Source of the DNA: Anaeramoeba flamelloides
Taxonomy: Eukaryota; Metamonada; Anaeramoebidae
Assembly (NCBI GenBank): GCA_027625915.1
Contig: JANTQA010000019.1
Coordinates: forward strand, 1,455,001-1,519,000
DNA length: 64,000 nucleotides
Direction: 5' to 3'
Position 1 is the first letter of the stretch. Each line of letters starts with the position of its first letter. A model generated the notes under the pieces. It did no database searches. It saw nothing but the letters and a program-made list of their open reading frames with translations, and was not told the DNA's origin. Positions 34,832 through 47,520 of this stretch are shown piece after piece. Position numbers and translations under genes: made by a program.

Positions 34832-37499
34832 TTTTGAATCCTTTCGTTTAGATCAAAAAAGTGAAATTCAAAAATAAAAAAAAATAAATATAAATTCTAA
34901 AAAGTGGTTAAAACTAATACTGTTTTTTGCTTTCTAAACCCGATTCGCCCTTTTAAAAATCTTATACAAGTTGATATTGATCTAAACAAATGCATCTGTT
35001 GTTTTTTTAAATTGATTTCCTTTTGTCAATAAAAATCTCAATTTTAATTTTTTTTAAGTGTAGTTGTTTGAATTTCTTTGTGTTTGATGGGAAAATATGC
35101 TTTTTTATATTCAAAGATTTGTGAAAAAAATCTACATATTTTTTTTTTTCTAATTCTTAACAAAAAGGTGCAAGAGAATATAATTAAAAAGAAAGTATGA
35201 TCTTTTAAACAAACCCAATCATTTGCGAGACTTTAAGTTCCTTTGTTTTTCTGCCTGATTAGTAATTTAAAGAAGACCTTTTTTTCACGGATTATCTTTC
35301 TTTCGGTTCAGATTTATTCGTTTTGTTAGGATTCTTGAGTCGAACCAATCTAGAAATAAAAAAAAGTATCAAACAAATATCAAGGGGTTACAAATTGTCA
35401 TTTACGGTTTTTAATAGAAACTGTACAGAACTGGTTCAAGAATGTTCAAATTAAGGGAGTGAGTAAATTTTACGAATTTTTAATAATTTTAATTGCGAAA
35501 ACCTTACTTAAAAAAAAGATTATATCATTTTCCTTTTGATATTGAAATATTGAACTCCAAAACATTGTTTGTCACTCTATTTGTGAAAAGACCCGAACCT
35601 AGAGTAAAACCAGAGTTGGATCTGTAAATTTTTCTATTTTTCGAACATTGTTTTTGATTAAATTTTTGGTTTTATTAATTTCTTTTTTGGTTCAAAATAT
35701 GTGTTTAAATAAATGACTGAAATTATTCAAAGAACAAACCAAAAAAATAATATACCCAGAATATGTCTATTTTAAACAAATCTTAACTTTTTGAAGACCA
35801 AACATGAAAGAGCACCTATTCTCCAAAAAAACTTATTTAAATCAAGAATAAAAAAAAAAATTCACAGAAAGTTTTTATTCAAGAAGAGTTTTCCTTTATA
35901 TTCTTTATTTCAATGAATCTAAACAAGTCATTGAATTGGAATTTTTGACTCCATTACTCTTCGTTATTCGTTAGGCAAAACTGTTTTTTGGTGACTAAAT
36001 TTGTTATCACGATTCTTTTTTTTCAAATATTTTTATCTAATCCATCCCAAAACAAAGAATACTCTTTCAAAGATTAAAAAAAGGGTTTGATTCTCGAAAA
36101 TCAAAAAATAACTTCAAAAACTTAGATCCAAAATAATTTAAAATTGAAAAAAAAATTTCAATCAGATTTAGAATTATTTTAAGTTTTCAAATTAATCTAA
36201 AATAAATAATTATCAAATGAAACAAATTTGGGCAATAAATCTTTATTTCTGAAGAACAATTGAAATAATATCCTCTTTTCTTGAAAACTTGAATAAGATG
36301 AATTAAATAACATTAGGATTTTTAAAATACATTTAGTGAAACCACCTTGGGAAATTATTACTGTAGTCAAAATAAAGCGTTCCAAAAAAAATTTAATGAG
36401 TGTTTCAAAATAAAAAGCGTGTTTTTTTGTAATAGAAAACTTATACATTAACCAATAAAAGAAACCAATAATAAACCCTAATTATATATGGTACTGGATT
36501 CTTAAAGTTCTATTATTTAATAAGAAATTCTTAAAATGAAGGATTAAATTGCAAAATGTATCTCAAAAAATAGAGTAAATTTTTCATTCTTAGTTTTCGA
36601 TCAGAAAATCAATTAAAAAACAAAAAAATTATTAAAAAAACAGAATATTATGGAAAATTTTCAACTATTTGCATGAATAATTTAAATTTTACTGAAAATA
36701 ACGAGATATTTACTTTCAAAATTGATTTGAACTTATGTATAATATTTGGTAGTCGGTTAGATGTCGTCTTGGTACAAGAAGAAAAAAAAGGACGGAAAAT
36801 ATTTTGAAACAGGGTTTATAGTCTTTTTGCACACATTATTTTGATCACTGTAAGTAATTTTTAATAATAAAATTTTTGAAACAAAAGTTTTTCAATGAAG
36901 AATTAATAAATAAAAATGAGTAAAGAGGAAGTAATTGTATCAAATATTATTGTTAAGATGAATGAATAAATGTTCTGTTTTGTATTTTTTCAATAATTTT
37001 ATTTACAATTTTTAATTGGTATGAAAATATATTGTACTCGGAGATATCACATTACCCTATTTATTAAAACATCAATGTGTTCATTTAAAGAAGTGACTTG
37101 AATGATTTAGTTTCGCTTATAGTGTGGAACTTAAAAGTGGTAAAATGTACAGACTAGCTTAAAAATAGATAACTTTAGAAATTGTTAGTTTTTTGTGTAA
37201 TTCAAATCAAAAATATTTTATGAATTACCAAATAACTGAAACTCTTTTTTTGAAAAAGTAAAACATAAAGTTGTATAAAGCTAAAATTTTTTAAGGTTTA
37301 ATTGTAGAAACTTTTTAATTTTGAGTTATTGAATTTCAATCTTGATTTAAAACACATTTCAAAATTTGAGTTAATTTCAAAAAAATAAAAGAGTTGAGAA
37401 TTTCAGTGACATTCCCAAAATTTTTTGAGGAACCAAAAGCTATTTTGATAGTTTTATTTTTTTAATTTTTTCAATCCTTGTAAAGGAACACCAAATTCT
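34832..37499. other. Intergenic 2.7 kb between divergent genes
   Basis: The upstream regions of the B-box gene (left) and the calponin-homology gene (right) share this spacer. A dispersed repeat lies at about 36500-36900. A slightly GC-richer patch at 35200-35650 has a splice-acceptor-like site and short minus-strand frame (35349-35292) but no firm gene. Confidence 0.6.
36500..36900. repeat. Dispersed repeat, pair with 52680-53050
   Basis: Shares the blocks AAATTCTTAAAAT, AAAAAATAGAGTAAATTTTT, ACAAGAAGAAAA, TATAGTCT and TTATTTTGATCACT in the same order and spacing with 52680-53050. No clear terminal repeats or coding frame, so its class is unknown. Confidence 0.65.
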
Positions 37500-39327
37500 A
37501 TGTCCATAATTATTAACCAATGGATCATAAATACACTTGGAACAGAAACTGATTTTAGCACACCAAAAACCCTTTCAATTGCGCTTTGCTTGTCATTTAA
37601 TCATTATCTACCAAATTCTATAAAAAAGATCGATCAGTAAAAATCTTTTTCTAATAACACAAAAACTAAAAGAATAAAACAAAGAAATCAAACCTTCACA
37701 AAGGGAATCTTTTTTATTAAAACAATATTTTTTTTAACATCAAACCACTGTACCTAGATTTATAAAGAAAATTTAAAATAATTTCTTCTTTTTTAAAAAA
37801 AAAATAGTTTTTTTTCTTTTAAATCGCATTAAAATTGACTTTTCAAACTTTTTAAAATAACAAATATTCTTCATAAACAACTACACAAAAAAAAACAAAA
37901 AAAAAACACAAAAACACAAAAAAAAACACAAAAAAAAACACATAAAAAACAAAAAAAAAACCAAAAAAACACAAAAAAAAAAAAAATCCAAAAGTAATCA
38001 TACATTAAATAATTTTCAATCCTTTTACCAGGCGTCTTTAATTATTGGAGTGCCTAAAAAATATTTGTTTAACCCTGTATTGACTACAAAAGGAAGAGGA
38101 TATTTGAAATTGTCTGATACTGTCTTGGAGTTGATCTCAATTTTCAAAAAAAATAAAAACAATAGTAAATTTTCTCCTCAACAAGACCTTTCGTCAAACA
38201 ACCCAATTTTGGAAGGCCAATGGGTGTTGCCAAGTGACAAGTGGGACGGTTACCAAAATAACACATTCACACCCTTAAAAACCAAATCGGCAACTGCAAA
38301 AGTAATTCGAATGTTTGCAATTGGCACTGCAAAGTTTTCTGCGATCCACGTCTACACGCAAACAAAAAGGTATGCCACAATGATGAGAAGAGATTCCAGA
38401 AATACGATAAAGTCCGAGACTGCTGTCTTAATCTCATTAAGCCCACAGTCTATCAGCATTATAACTGTTGGATCCAAGGAAGCGATCAAGTCCGCTTATA
38501 GCAGTGCCAAATTATTTTGGCAAAAGGGAAACAATAACCCGTTGGTTATTAAGCTGATTTTAAGGAATTTGTCGAGCCAAAGCAAAAATCCAAAAAATTC
38601 AACATTTGTTTTGAAATTAGAAAGTATTGAGTCAAAATTGATCCTATGGTCTTGCATCAAATTATTTTCGATCTATCCGAAAATTAATCCCGAGTATTTA
38701 CCAATTAAAGGAGATGTGCTCCCAATTAATAAGGAAATAGAGGCCTTAAGCTTACGCTGTACCTGCAATGGGAAGGCCAAATTTTCCTGTTATATCAAAT
38801 CCCCCAATAAGAAAAATATATTTTTAAATTATAGCATCAAAAATCAAAATAAAACCAATAACAAGTGTGATGAATTTGCAAACGGGGTGCACTGTAATCT
38901 ATTAATTTTAAAAAATAAGATTAAATTTACATTAAATTTGGAGCAAACTGAAAAGGATTCTGATCAAAATTTAAATTTACATCCAAAATTTAAATTAGCC
39001 ATTGACACCTCGAAAGAAATTATTATAATCAAAAAAATCAATAACAAGAATAACAACCAGCTCGAATTAATAATTGATCGTCCATTTAGAATGAAGAAAT
39101 TTATTTTAACCTTTGAGAATAAAAATATTACAAACCTAGTTTACAAATGCTTTTTACAATTCTCATCAAGATATTGGAATAATGTTCCAGAATTGCCCAT
39201 CCCAGAATTAAACCCGATACCTAAAGAGACCAATGAACTATTTTTTTTTCAAGAAACAGCCATTAGCTCTTACAAAGGAGATGAAACTGAAATTGATTTC
39301 TCAATTTCTTCTGATTCTGATGATGAC

Positions 39328-39368
<41 letters not shown>

Positions 39369-40186
39369 CGAAGGTGATGGGTTACCAAGAAAAAAAACAA
39401 AAATAATTATTAGTGATTTTTCTTTTAGCGGCGAACCAATGATTTTCCATAGGCAACATATTGACCATTTTAATATCAAAAATGAATTTGTTACAAACAA
39501 TAAAAATTTGGTAATTGAATTAAAAAATCAAATTAAAAACATTTTAAATAAAAATAAAGAATATATCAGCTTTGACATTAAAATATTAATTGGGGATACA
39601 ACAGAAAATAATTTTTGTAATATTTTTAAAAATGGTAGTTTAAAACTATTTAATTCAAAATTCCAAGTACATGTGGAAAAAACGTGTGTATTAGATACAA
39701 TTTATGAAAAGGACATGCTAATTATTTCTCATTCTTCAATTTCAAATGTTTTTATGCTGAGTAGCCATAGAGGAATAGGTATTATTTTTGCAACCAATGA
39801 TTCAGCTACCAGGGATTTGATTGTAAATTTATTTTGCATTAAATCAATTAATTATCAAATCAAAACTAACAACAACAGCAACAAGAACATCGGTAGCAGA
39901 AGTGATCAAATTGGTAACGAGATTGGCAATGGGAATGAGATTGAGATTGAGATTGAGAATAAGAATGAGGATGAGGATGAGGATGAGGATGAGGATGGGC
40001 AAGAAAAAGTTAAAGGGGAACAAACAATGAAATTAAATTTTAAAATAAAATTAACAAATACTCCAAATAATGATAGTAATAAACCAATAAAAATATTAAT
40101 GACTGAATTCACTTCAAACAAATCCGATTTCGTTAGCTCAAGTAAATTTGAATATATTAAAAGTAATAATGAGAATAGTGATGGTG

Positions 40187-40221
<35 letters not shown>

Positions 40222-43200
40222 TTTAAAGAAAATGAATTTTTGAACAATTATTGTATTTTACCAAAAACCAAATATAAAGTCATCATTTTTAATGGATTTG
40301 GAGCAAGAGAAGGTGCAGGGATTATCACTTTATATGAAAATCATTTTTCTTTTAGATTTGATACAATTATTATTAAAAGAGAATATTCTTTATTTTCTCA
40401 AATTTTCAATCATAATTATGATAGATTAACAGCAAAATTTAATTTGGATGAAAACAGTTCCATTTTAATTGGATTTACTAATTACCAAAAAAGAATTGGC
40501 TTTATTTCCGATTTTACTTCCAGAAGAAAAAATTCATTATTTGGTAGCATTAAATTAAATTATGAAATAAATTGTAAATTAGTAAATAAAAAAAAGAAAT
40601 TAATTCCAATTAATTTTCAAATATGGAATGATCACTTTTTAATAATAAATAAGGAAAATAAATTTGAATCTGAATATTCTAACCAAATAATTATTATCGA
40701 AAATAATAAATATAATAATAATAAGGACAATAATAATAACGATAATATTAACAACAGCAGCAGCAGCAGCAGCAGCAATAACAACAACAACAATGATGAT
40801 GATGATGATGATTTATTTAATTTAGAAATTTTAATCTGGAACAATAAAAGAATTAGGCTTTTATTGAAAAATATAGAACCATTTCAAAAAGCATTTGAAA
40901 GCGCTAAAAACAATTTTATAAAAACGAAATTACAAGCCATTAATGAGAATTATTTAGAATCTAGTATTAATTCGGAATTTAAATTCCAAATCTTCGAATT
41001 TAATGATAATAATAAAAAGCTATCAGATAATGGTAAAATAATTTTTTTAAAAGATGGCATATTTTTTTTGATTGATGAAAAAAACCACCCAAAAAAAATT
41101 TTAAAATTAAGATTAAATTCGAAATTAAAAATAAAGTCTATCAATCATTCTAATAATTCCAATGAATTGGTTAATTCAAATAATGGAGATGAAAAAAAAT
41201 TAAAATTTAAATTACATGAAAAAATACAATACTTAATTTCATTCCAAAATAAAATTATAAAGGAAAATTTTGAAAGGAAATTTAATAATTATTCAAAAGT
41301 CTGGTTAAAAATCATCCAATCAAAGGACATAGTGGATATATTATCACATAATTTGGGTATTAAAAGTGTTTATTTGGAATTTTTAAGATGGATAGATAAT
41401 TTAACCACCTTTTTAATAAAAATTAGATCAAAAACTTGGAATAATATGACTTTTAATGGCATAATAACTTTAATTAAAAAAGAATTTTTGTTTATTTCTT
41501 CATCTGGCTCAATTATTAAAATTTACCCGCATAGACTAAAAATTTATAAAAACCAAAATCAAAGTGGCAGTGGCAGTGACAATGGGTTTTTAAGGCTAAT
41601 GTTTTTAGATAGCAACGAATTATATTTAACTAAATTTGAAAACAATGGAATTGAAAAAAGATTTTTAAATTTATATACCAAAATACTCAAGAAAAGCCAA
41701 CCAAATAGGAGGAAAAAAAATACAGATACAATTCGAAAATTATTAAAAGGCATTCATTCAGTTAATCAAAATTCTGATTTATTACTTTCAATACATTCAA
41801 ACGATTTTGAATTAAAAACTCAATTTAATATTCATTTTCTTAATGGAAAGGGAATAATTGTTGATGATTATGGAATAATACAATTTATTGAAGAAAAAAA
41901 ACAAATACAAATAATAAATAAACATTCTGAAAAAATGTCAATTATAAATCACCCTTTTGAATTATTATGGAGCCCCAATTTAAGAGGAATAATTAAAATT
42001 GATTTTTCACATACTTCTATTCAATTCATTTTAGAATTTAAAAACGAACATGAAAAATTGCTTTATAAATTAAAAGAATATAATAACTATTTTAAAAATC
42101 AAGAAAAAAAAAATCTAGAATTAAAAAATCAAGGAGTAAAAAATCAAGAATTCAAAAATCAAGAATTAAAAAATCAAGAATTCAAAAAACAAGAATTAAA
42201 AAAACAAGAATTAAAAAAACAAAATAAAAATAATGAGAATATTGATCTTGATGATAATATTGTTCTTAGCGAAGTGGGTGGTGGCACAGAACAGAAAAAT
42301 GATGATGATTTGAAGGATGAAGATAGTGGCAGCTTTGATAACGATGACAAGAAAAAAGAAGTATTCGAGTTTGATATAATGATTATAAATAAAGAAAAAA
42401 CAAAAAAAGAAAATTATTTGATGATTTTTAATACCACGGAAAATAAATTAATATTTAACAATAAAATAAATTCTTTTAATGAATCAATTACGCCATCCTC
42501 TTCAATAATTGTACATTCAAAAGAAAAAAAAAGAATAAAAATAACATTTAAGATAAATCATAACCCATTGTTTATTATAATGAAAACTATTCAAGAAAGT
42601 CAAAAATTCATTTCACTATTTAAAAAAGTATTTGATTCCCAAGCCTGTATATACCAGGTCTTAGTTTTTCGAAATAAACAAAAATTAAAGACAGTATTGA
42701 GTGCACAAAAAACAGGCTATAATTTAATTATGAAAGATAGTAAAGAGGAAATATTTATATTATATCAAGACTTAAAATTTTCTACTTCCCCTAAAAAGCC
42801 CAAATTACTTTTATTTAAGTTTAATGGCAAATCCATTGGTGTTTCTACTGATTCTGAACAATCTAAAAACAAAATTATTGAATTTTGGAAATACAAAAAA
42901 AAACAATTCCAATTAAAACAGAAGGAGAAGGGGAAGGGGAAGGGGAAGGGAAGGGAAAAGGAAACGGAAACGGAAACGGAAAGGGAAAAGGAAAACAACA
43001 GTGATAGTAACTCTGATAAATATAGCGATGTCTTTACAGTTAGAATAATTAAAAGCTCCGATCTTAAAAGTCCAAAAGGCACGATTTATCAATTAAAATT
43101 TTCCAACAATCATTTAATTATGAAACATAATAAAAATTCAAAATCAATTGAAAAATCTTTAATTAAAATAATTATTCATAATAAAAATCCTAAAGCTATT

Positions 43201-43284
43201 AAAATTGAAATTAAAAAGATGGGGTATTATATTTTCCAATTCCAGAACAAAGCTAACAAAGATTTATTCCAATTAAAATTTTAA
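37500..43284 (+). CDS. Giant calponin-homology protein with probable PH-like repeats
   Basis: Exon 1 (37500-37636) reads MSIIINQWIINTLGTETDFS then TPKTLSIALCLSFNHYLP, the first half of a CH domain, and ends at CA|GTAAAA. The main exon starts at 38032 after CTTTTACCAG and reads ASLIIGVPKKYLFNP, the end of a CH domain, then about 1740 residues to TAA 43284. The middle of the CH domain is not placed: a piece near 37665-37715 (NQTFTKGIFFIKT) resembles it, but splice phases do not fit. CH domains bind actin or signalling partners. The rest alternates beta-rich segments of 100-130 residues, each closing with an aromatic helix (WSCIKLF, YKCFLQF, FLNLYTKIL, ISLFKKVF, IIEFWKYKKKQF), which suggests repeated degenerate PH-like folds; this is inference. 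Between them lie D-runs, EDEDED, DNDNDN, SSSNNNDDD, KNQEL repeats and KGKGKG/ETETET tracts from trinucleotide and hexanucleotide expansion. Confidence 0.75.
39316..39375 (+). repeat. GAT/GAC trinucleotide tract inside the giant gene
   Basis: About twenty consecutive Asp codons (GAT GAC mixed), followed by GAAGGTGATGGG. Mixed codons suggest an old or selected tract, not a fresh expansion. Confidence 0.85.
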
Positions 43285-43983
43285 AATTAATGAATCATTT
43301 ACATTATTTAATAATCTAAATTAAATATTTTTATATAAATTTACTGATTATAGAATAAATTTATTTTTTATTTATTTTTTTTTATTTGTTTTCCTTACCT
43401 TGCTCTGCAGAAATGAGAGATAATAATTTAATTATTATTATTATTATTATTATTTTATAATTAAATTCTTTTCTTTATGGGCTGGGCTTAAATATTATTT
43501 ATTTGTTTCTTATCTTGAATATTAATATTCAGGAAAATTAAACAGTGGCAATATATTGTTTTCGAAAAGTCTTGCACTTTTTTTTAAAATGTTTTTAAAT
43601 AATTAGATTATTTGACGATTGCTATTTCAATTCATTATCAAGTTTCTAAAAATAGGATTATTGTTATTGAAAAACGTGATATTAGAAATAGAAAATTTCA
43701 AAAAATTGCAATTCACGATATGATATAAATATTGTGATTAAATAATAGATAATTTTAAGAATAACTTACTCTCTTTTTAATTAGAAAAAATTTGAATCAA
43801 AAAGACAATAATATATGAATTTAATTAAATAAAAAACTTCCCAAATGATCACTTATGATTAATTCTCAAATTAAACCCAGCATAACTGGTTGTGATTGAA
43901 TATTTTCTTAATTAAATGATAGCAATGTTTTTTTGTTTTTTTGTTTATTTTTTATCAATTACATATTATACGCCCTTTTAAAA

Positions 43984-43984
<1 letters not shown>

Positions 43985-44038
<54 letters not shown>
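43985..44038. repeat. (AT)n microsatellite
   Basis: About 27 uninterrupted AT units at the outer left edge of the inverted-repeat element that follows. Confidence 0.9.
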
Positions 44039-44042
<4 letters not shown>

Positions 44043-45533
44043 AGCACCCCGGATTTGCCTAAATTTCCTCAAGTTTTTTTAAATTAGATTTAAAATGATA
44101 TTGATCTACTAATATATTAATTTTCTTATTTGTCTTTAATCCAGATTTGAATTATAATAAAAAGCCAAAATAGTTCAAAGATAAAGTAGTTAAGTTATTG
44201 ATTTTTTTTTGAAATTGAAAAAAAAAATAATAATTATTCATTTTTATCTTTTTTTTAAAGATTTTTATTTTTTTTTTATTTTTTTAAATCAGAAATTTTA
44301 TTACATTAATAGTAATTCAAGACTCAACACATTAATTTATTAATAATAACCACCAAACAATTTTGCTAATTTTATGATAAAAAAATAAATAAAAAAATAA
44401 ATTACTCAAAAAAATTAATTATTTTTTTCAGAAATTTTTTCAATAAAATATACAATTAAGAGAAAAATGAAATTTATTTCTTTAGGCCAAAATTAAATTT
44501 TTAATATGATTAATTTTCTAAAACTTTTATTTAAGCAATAGATAATAATTGAAAATCAAAAAAAAACAAAAAATTGTAAAATAATTTCAATTTATTAAAT
44601 TGGAATAAAACAAATAAAAATTACTTTTTAATCGATAAAATATTTATACCTAAATTTAAAATAAAATAAAAAATAACCCTTAAATATTATTCCAATATAA
44701 TAAAATAATCTATTTGAAACCAAATTTTTTTATTGCATTTTGTTATTGGTAAAAATTTGAATAATATATTTATGATATTTGGATTTTTCCTTAATAAATT
44801 AATCCAGATCTTGTTAAATAAGTTCTGATATATGGTCTTTAATTCAACAAAATTGTTTATTTTATATCTAGATTTTAAAAGGTCAAAAATTAAAAAATAT
44901 TAAAAAATAAAAAAAAAATCAATTTTTAATCTGACTCGAACTATTGGCCAAATCATTTAAAATTAAAAAAAAAATCTTGTTTAAAAAATTGTAAAATTTT
45001 ACAATGAAAAAAAATTTGATTTTTTTTTCTAATTTAATTTATATTTTTTTTTATTTTTAAATTATTCAGAATCTAATATAGATATTGATATTGAATAGTA
45101 ATCAGTAGATAAAACAAATTTTCTAGGTGATGCTATAATAACTTTTATAATGAATAAATTATTTAATCAAGTATTTTAGGCATTTTTGGTGTGCAAAGGG
45201 CCCCAAAAAAATTTCCAGTAAAGTATGATGTGTTTTAAATGTTAAAACTAAGAGGTTTTTGATGTCTAGACAAACTTTTCAAAAAAAAAAAAAAATTTAT
45301 TTGGACAAAATTTGGAAAAATAATAAAATCACAATAACCAAAAAAAAATTCCCAATGTTGAAAAATTTTTTTCAAATTATTTTTTTATTTTAAGTAACTA
45401 TACAATTTTTAATTATAAAATTTTCTTTCTAATATAATTTTTTATTAATTCTTAGCATTATTATCCTTTGATAACATTTCAAATTAAAATTTTTGTTTGA
45501 ACTGTTTTTAGGTTATTTGGGGTGCTAAGGGGC
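44037..45533. mobile_element. Inverted-repeat element, CCCTTAGCACCCC ends
   Basis: About 1.5 kb. The left end TCCCTTAGCACCCCGGATTT pairs with the right end, reversed, GCCCCTTAGCACCCCAAATA; both lie beside TATATA. A third, degenerate copy of the end (AGGCATTTTTGGTGTGCAAA, then GGGCC) is at about 45177-45201, which suggests a nested or rearranged insertion. No transposase frame. Confidence 0.6.
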
Positions 45534-47520
45534 ATATATATTCTGTATTTTTTGTCAATTCGATTGATTTGTTTTTTAGGTTTAAAATTACTTTATATTT
45601 CCCTTTCAAGTTGGGAAATAATAAAAATATATTAAAAAAAAACAAAAGATAAGAAAAAATTTTCCAAATATTAAGCTTTGAAATATAAAGAAAATTCATT
45701 TAGAACTTTATAAAGTTAAAAAAATAACCAATTTATTTGGTTTGAAAAGTATTTTTCATTTAAGAATATAAAGAGTTAATCTTTGATATTTTAATCACTG
45801 CCAATTCGTTATCAATATTTCAAAAAAAAATTCAAGTTCAGGGCAACCGCATAAGATAGATTTTAAGTCGAATTTAATCAAAATCTTAACAATTTGAACT
45901 GGGCTAGATGTTTTTATATCTTCAAATTATATATGGTTCCACGTCTGATCCTTCAACCTTAATGTGTTATTTGATAATAATTAAAATATGAAAAAACTGA
46001 GTAAGTCAAAAATAAAAAAAAATTAATTTTCAAAAAAAGAAAGTAGAAAAAAAAATATTTATCAGATATTTTTATAGTTTGTCTATTTTAAAATTGTTCT
46101 TTAAGAAAGAGATAATCCAATTTCTATTATACTTTAAATTTTCAAATCAACATGCATCCTGATAGATTTTTTTTTTTTTTATCAGAAATACATTAAAAGT
46201 GAAATTAAATATAAAAAGAAAAGAAATTATCAAAATCGCAGAAACTTGAATTTGTTGTTCAACCATTACTTTATAAATTATTTGAACCTTCTTTTTTTAG
46301 GATAAATATAATTGGGTATCTACTTTCGTGATTTCTTTTCTTGTTATATTTAATTTTTGAAATATCTTTTCTTTGAAATTTTTTTTTTATCTTTTATTTT
46401 ACAAAAAAAAAAAAATTATTTTACTATTATAATTGAAATAAAAAATTTTATTTAATGATTCATAGAAATTGGATTTGATATTACATCAAAAATAATTATA
46501 TAATAGACAAAAAATTCATATGTCTTATAAATCTTCAAGTTTAGTTGGGAACAGCATTCATTTTTTGAAAAAAACAAAAGTCAATCTTTCTAAAAAAAAT
46601 TTGATATAGCAATTCCAAGCCTTCCATGAAATCTATAATAAATTGAAAATTCATTTTATTCTCATATTTTCCTTTCTATTAACAGGGTTTTATATTCACA
46701 TGATATCCTATTACAACCCATGAATTTTTATAATAAACCAAGATTTTCTATATCAAGAATAAATTAAAAGTTGATTTTTTTCCTTAAAACCTTCTAATAA
46801 ATATCAATTTAAAAAATATTTTTCAGATTTTTCATGAATCTTTAATTTCTAAACACATAAAAATCAAAAGACAAAAACTATTTCAAAAGTTATTATTAAA
46901 ATTCTAACTTCAATTTTTACAAGTTTTGTTTTGGATTTTTGCTTATTATTTCAAAAACAACGAGATTTTAATCTCTAGTCTTTCAAATTTGAAATTTTTT
47001 TAAAAAAAAATCTGTCAAACCCAAAAATTGATATTATAGCGCATAACCGAAGATTTTTTTTTTGTATTTAACAGAGACAAAAACTTTCAATTTCTATTTC
47101 GGGCAAATTTCACTGTAGATTTAGAATGGCTGAAACATTTAGTTAATTAGTTTAACCATCACTTTGCATTCAGAAGTACAATTCTGGAATAAATCACTTT
47201 GAAAATACTGAAGAAAATGAAAAAAAAAAGCATGAGTTTTGTTCTCTGAGCATGTGTGAATTAGGATAGTGTATGGTGACTAATTCTTAGAAAAATTGTG
47301 AGACAAATTAAAATATTTTCATGTAAATGTCTGATCATATTATTTAAAAATATATATATAATTTGTAAATTCATAAAAAAACAAAAAATAAAAAAACAAT
47401 TCAAGATTTTTGATAATATGGAATATTGTTGTTAGATTTTTAAAATTAGAATAAAAAATTTATAAAAAAAAAAGAAAAAATAATAATTGAAATTTTCGAG
47501 ATTCAGAGAAAAAAAACATT

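Larger units (their letters stand above)
43285..47520. other. Intergenic 4.2 kb between convergent genes
   Basis: No coding frame seen. The main structure is a long (AT)n at 43985-44038 that borders an inverted-repeat element (44039-45533). The rest is A/T-rich filler with many homopolymers; short open frames here have no coding character. Confidence 0.65.

Noticed and set aside
35292-35349. Possible terminal exon on the minus strand (LVRLKNPNKTNKSEPKER after TTTCTAG)
   Set aside because: Two frames are open across the same short stretch and no preceding exon fits; too little evidence to call.
37637-38031. A middle CH-domain exon near 37665-37715 (NQTFTKGIFFIKT)
   Set aside because: The residues fit the family but no GT-AG pair gives the right phases on both sides, so it is mentioned only under the gene.
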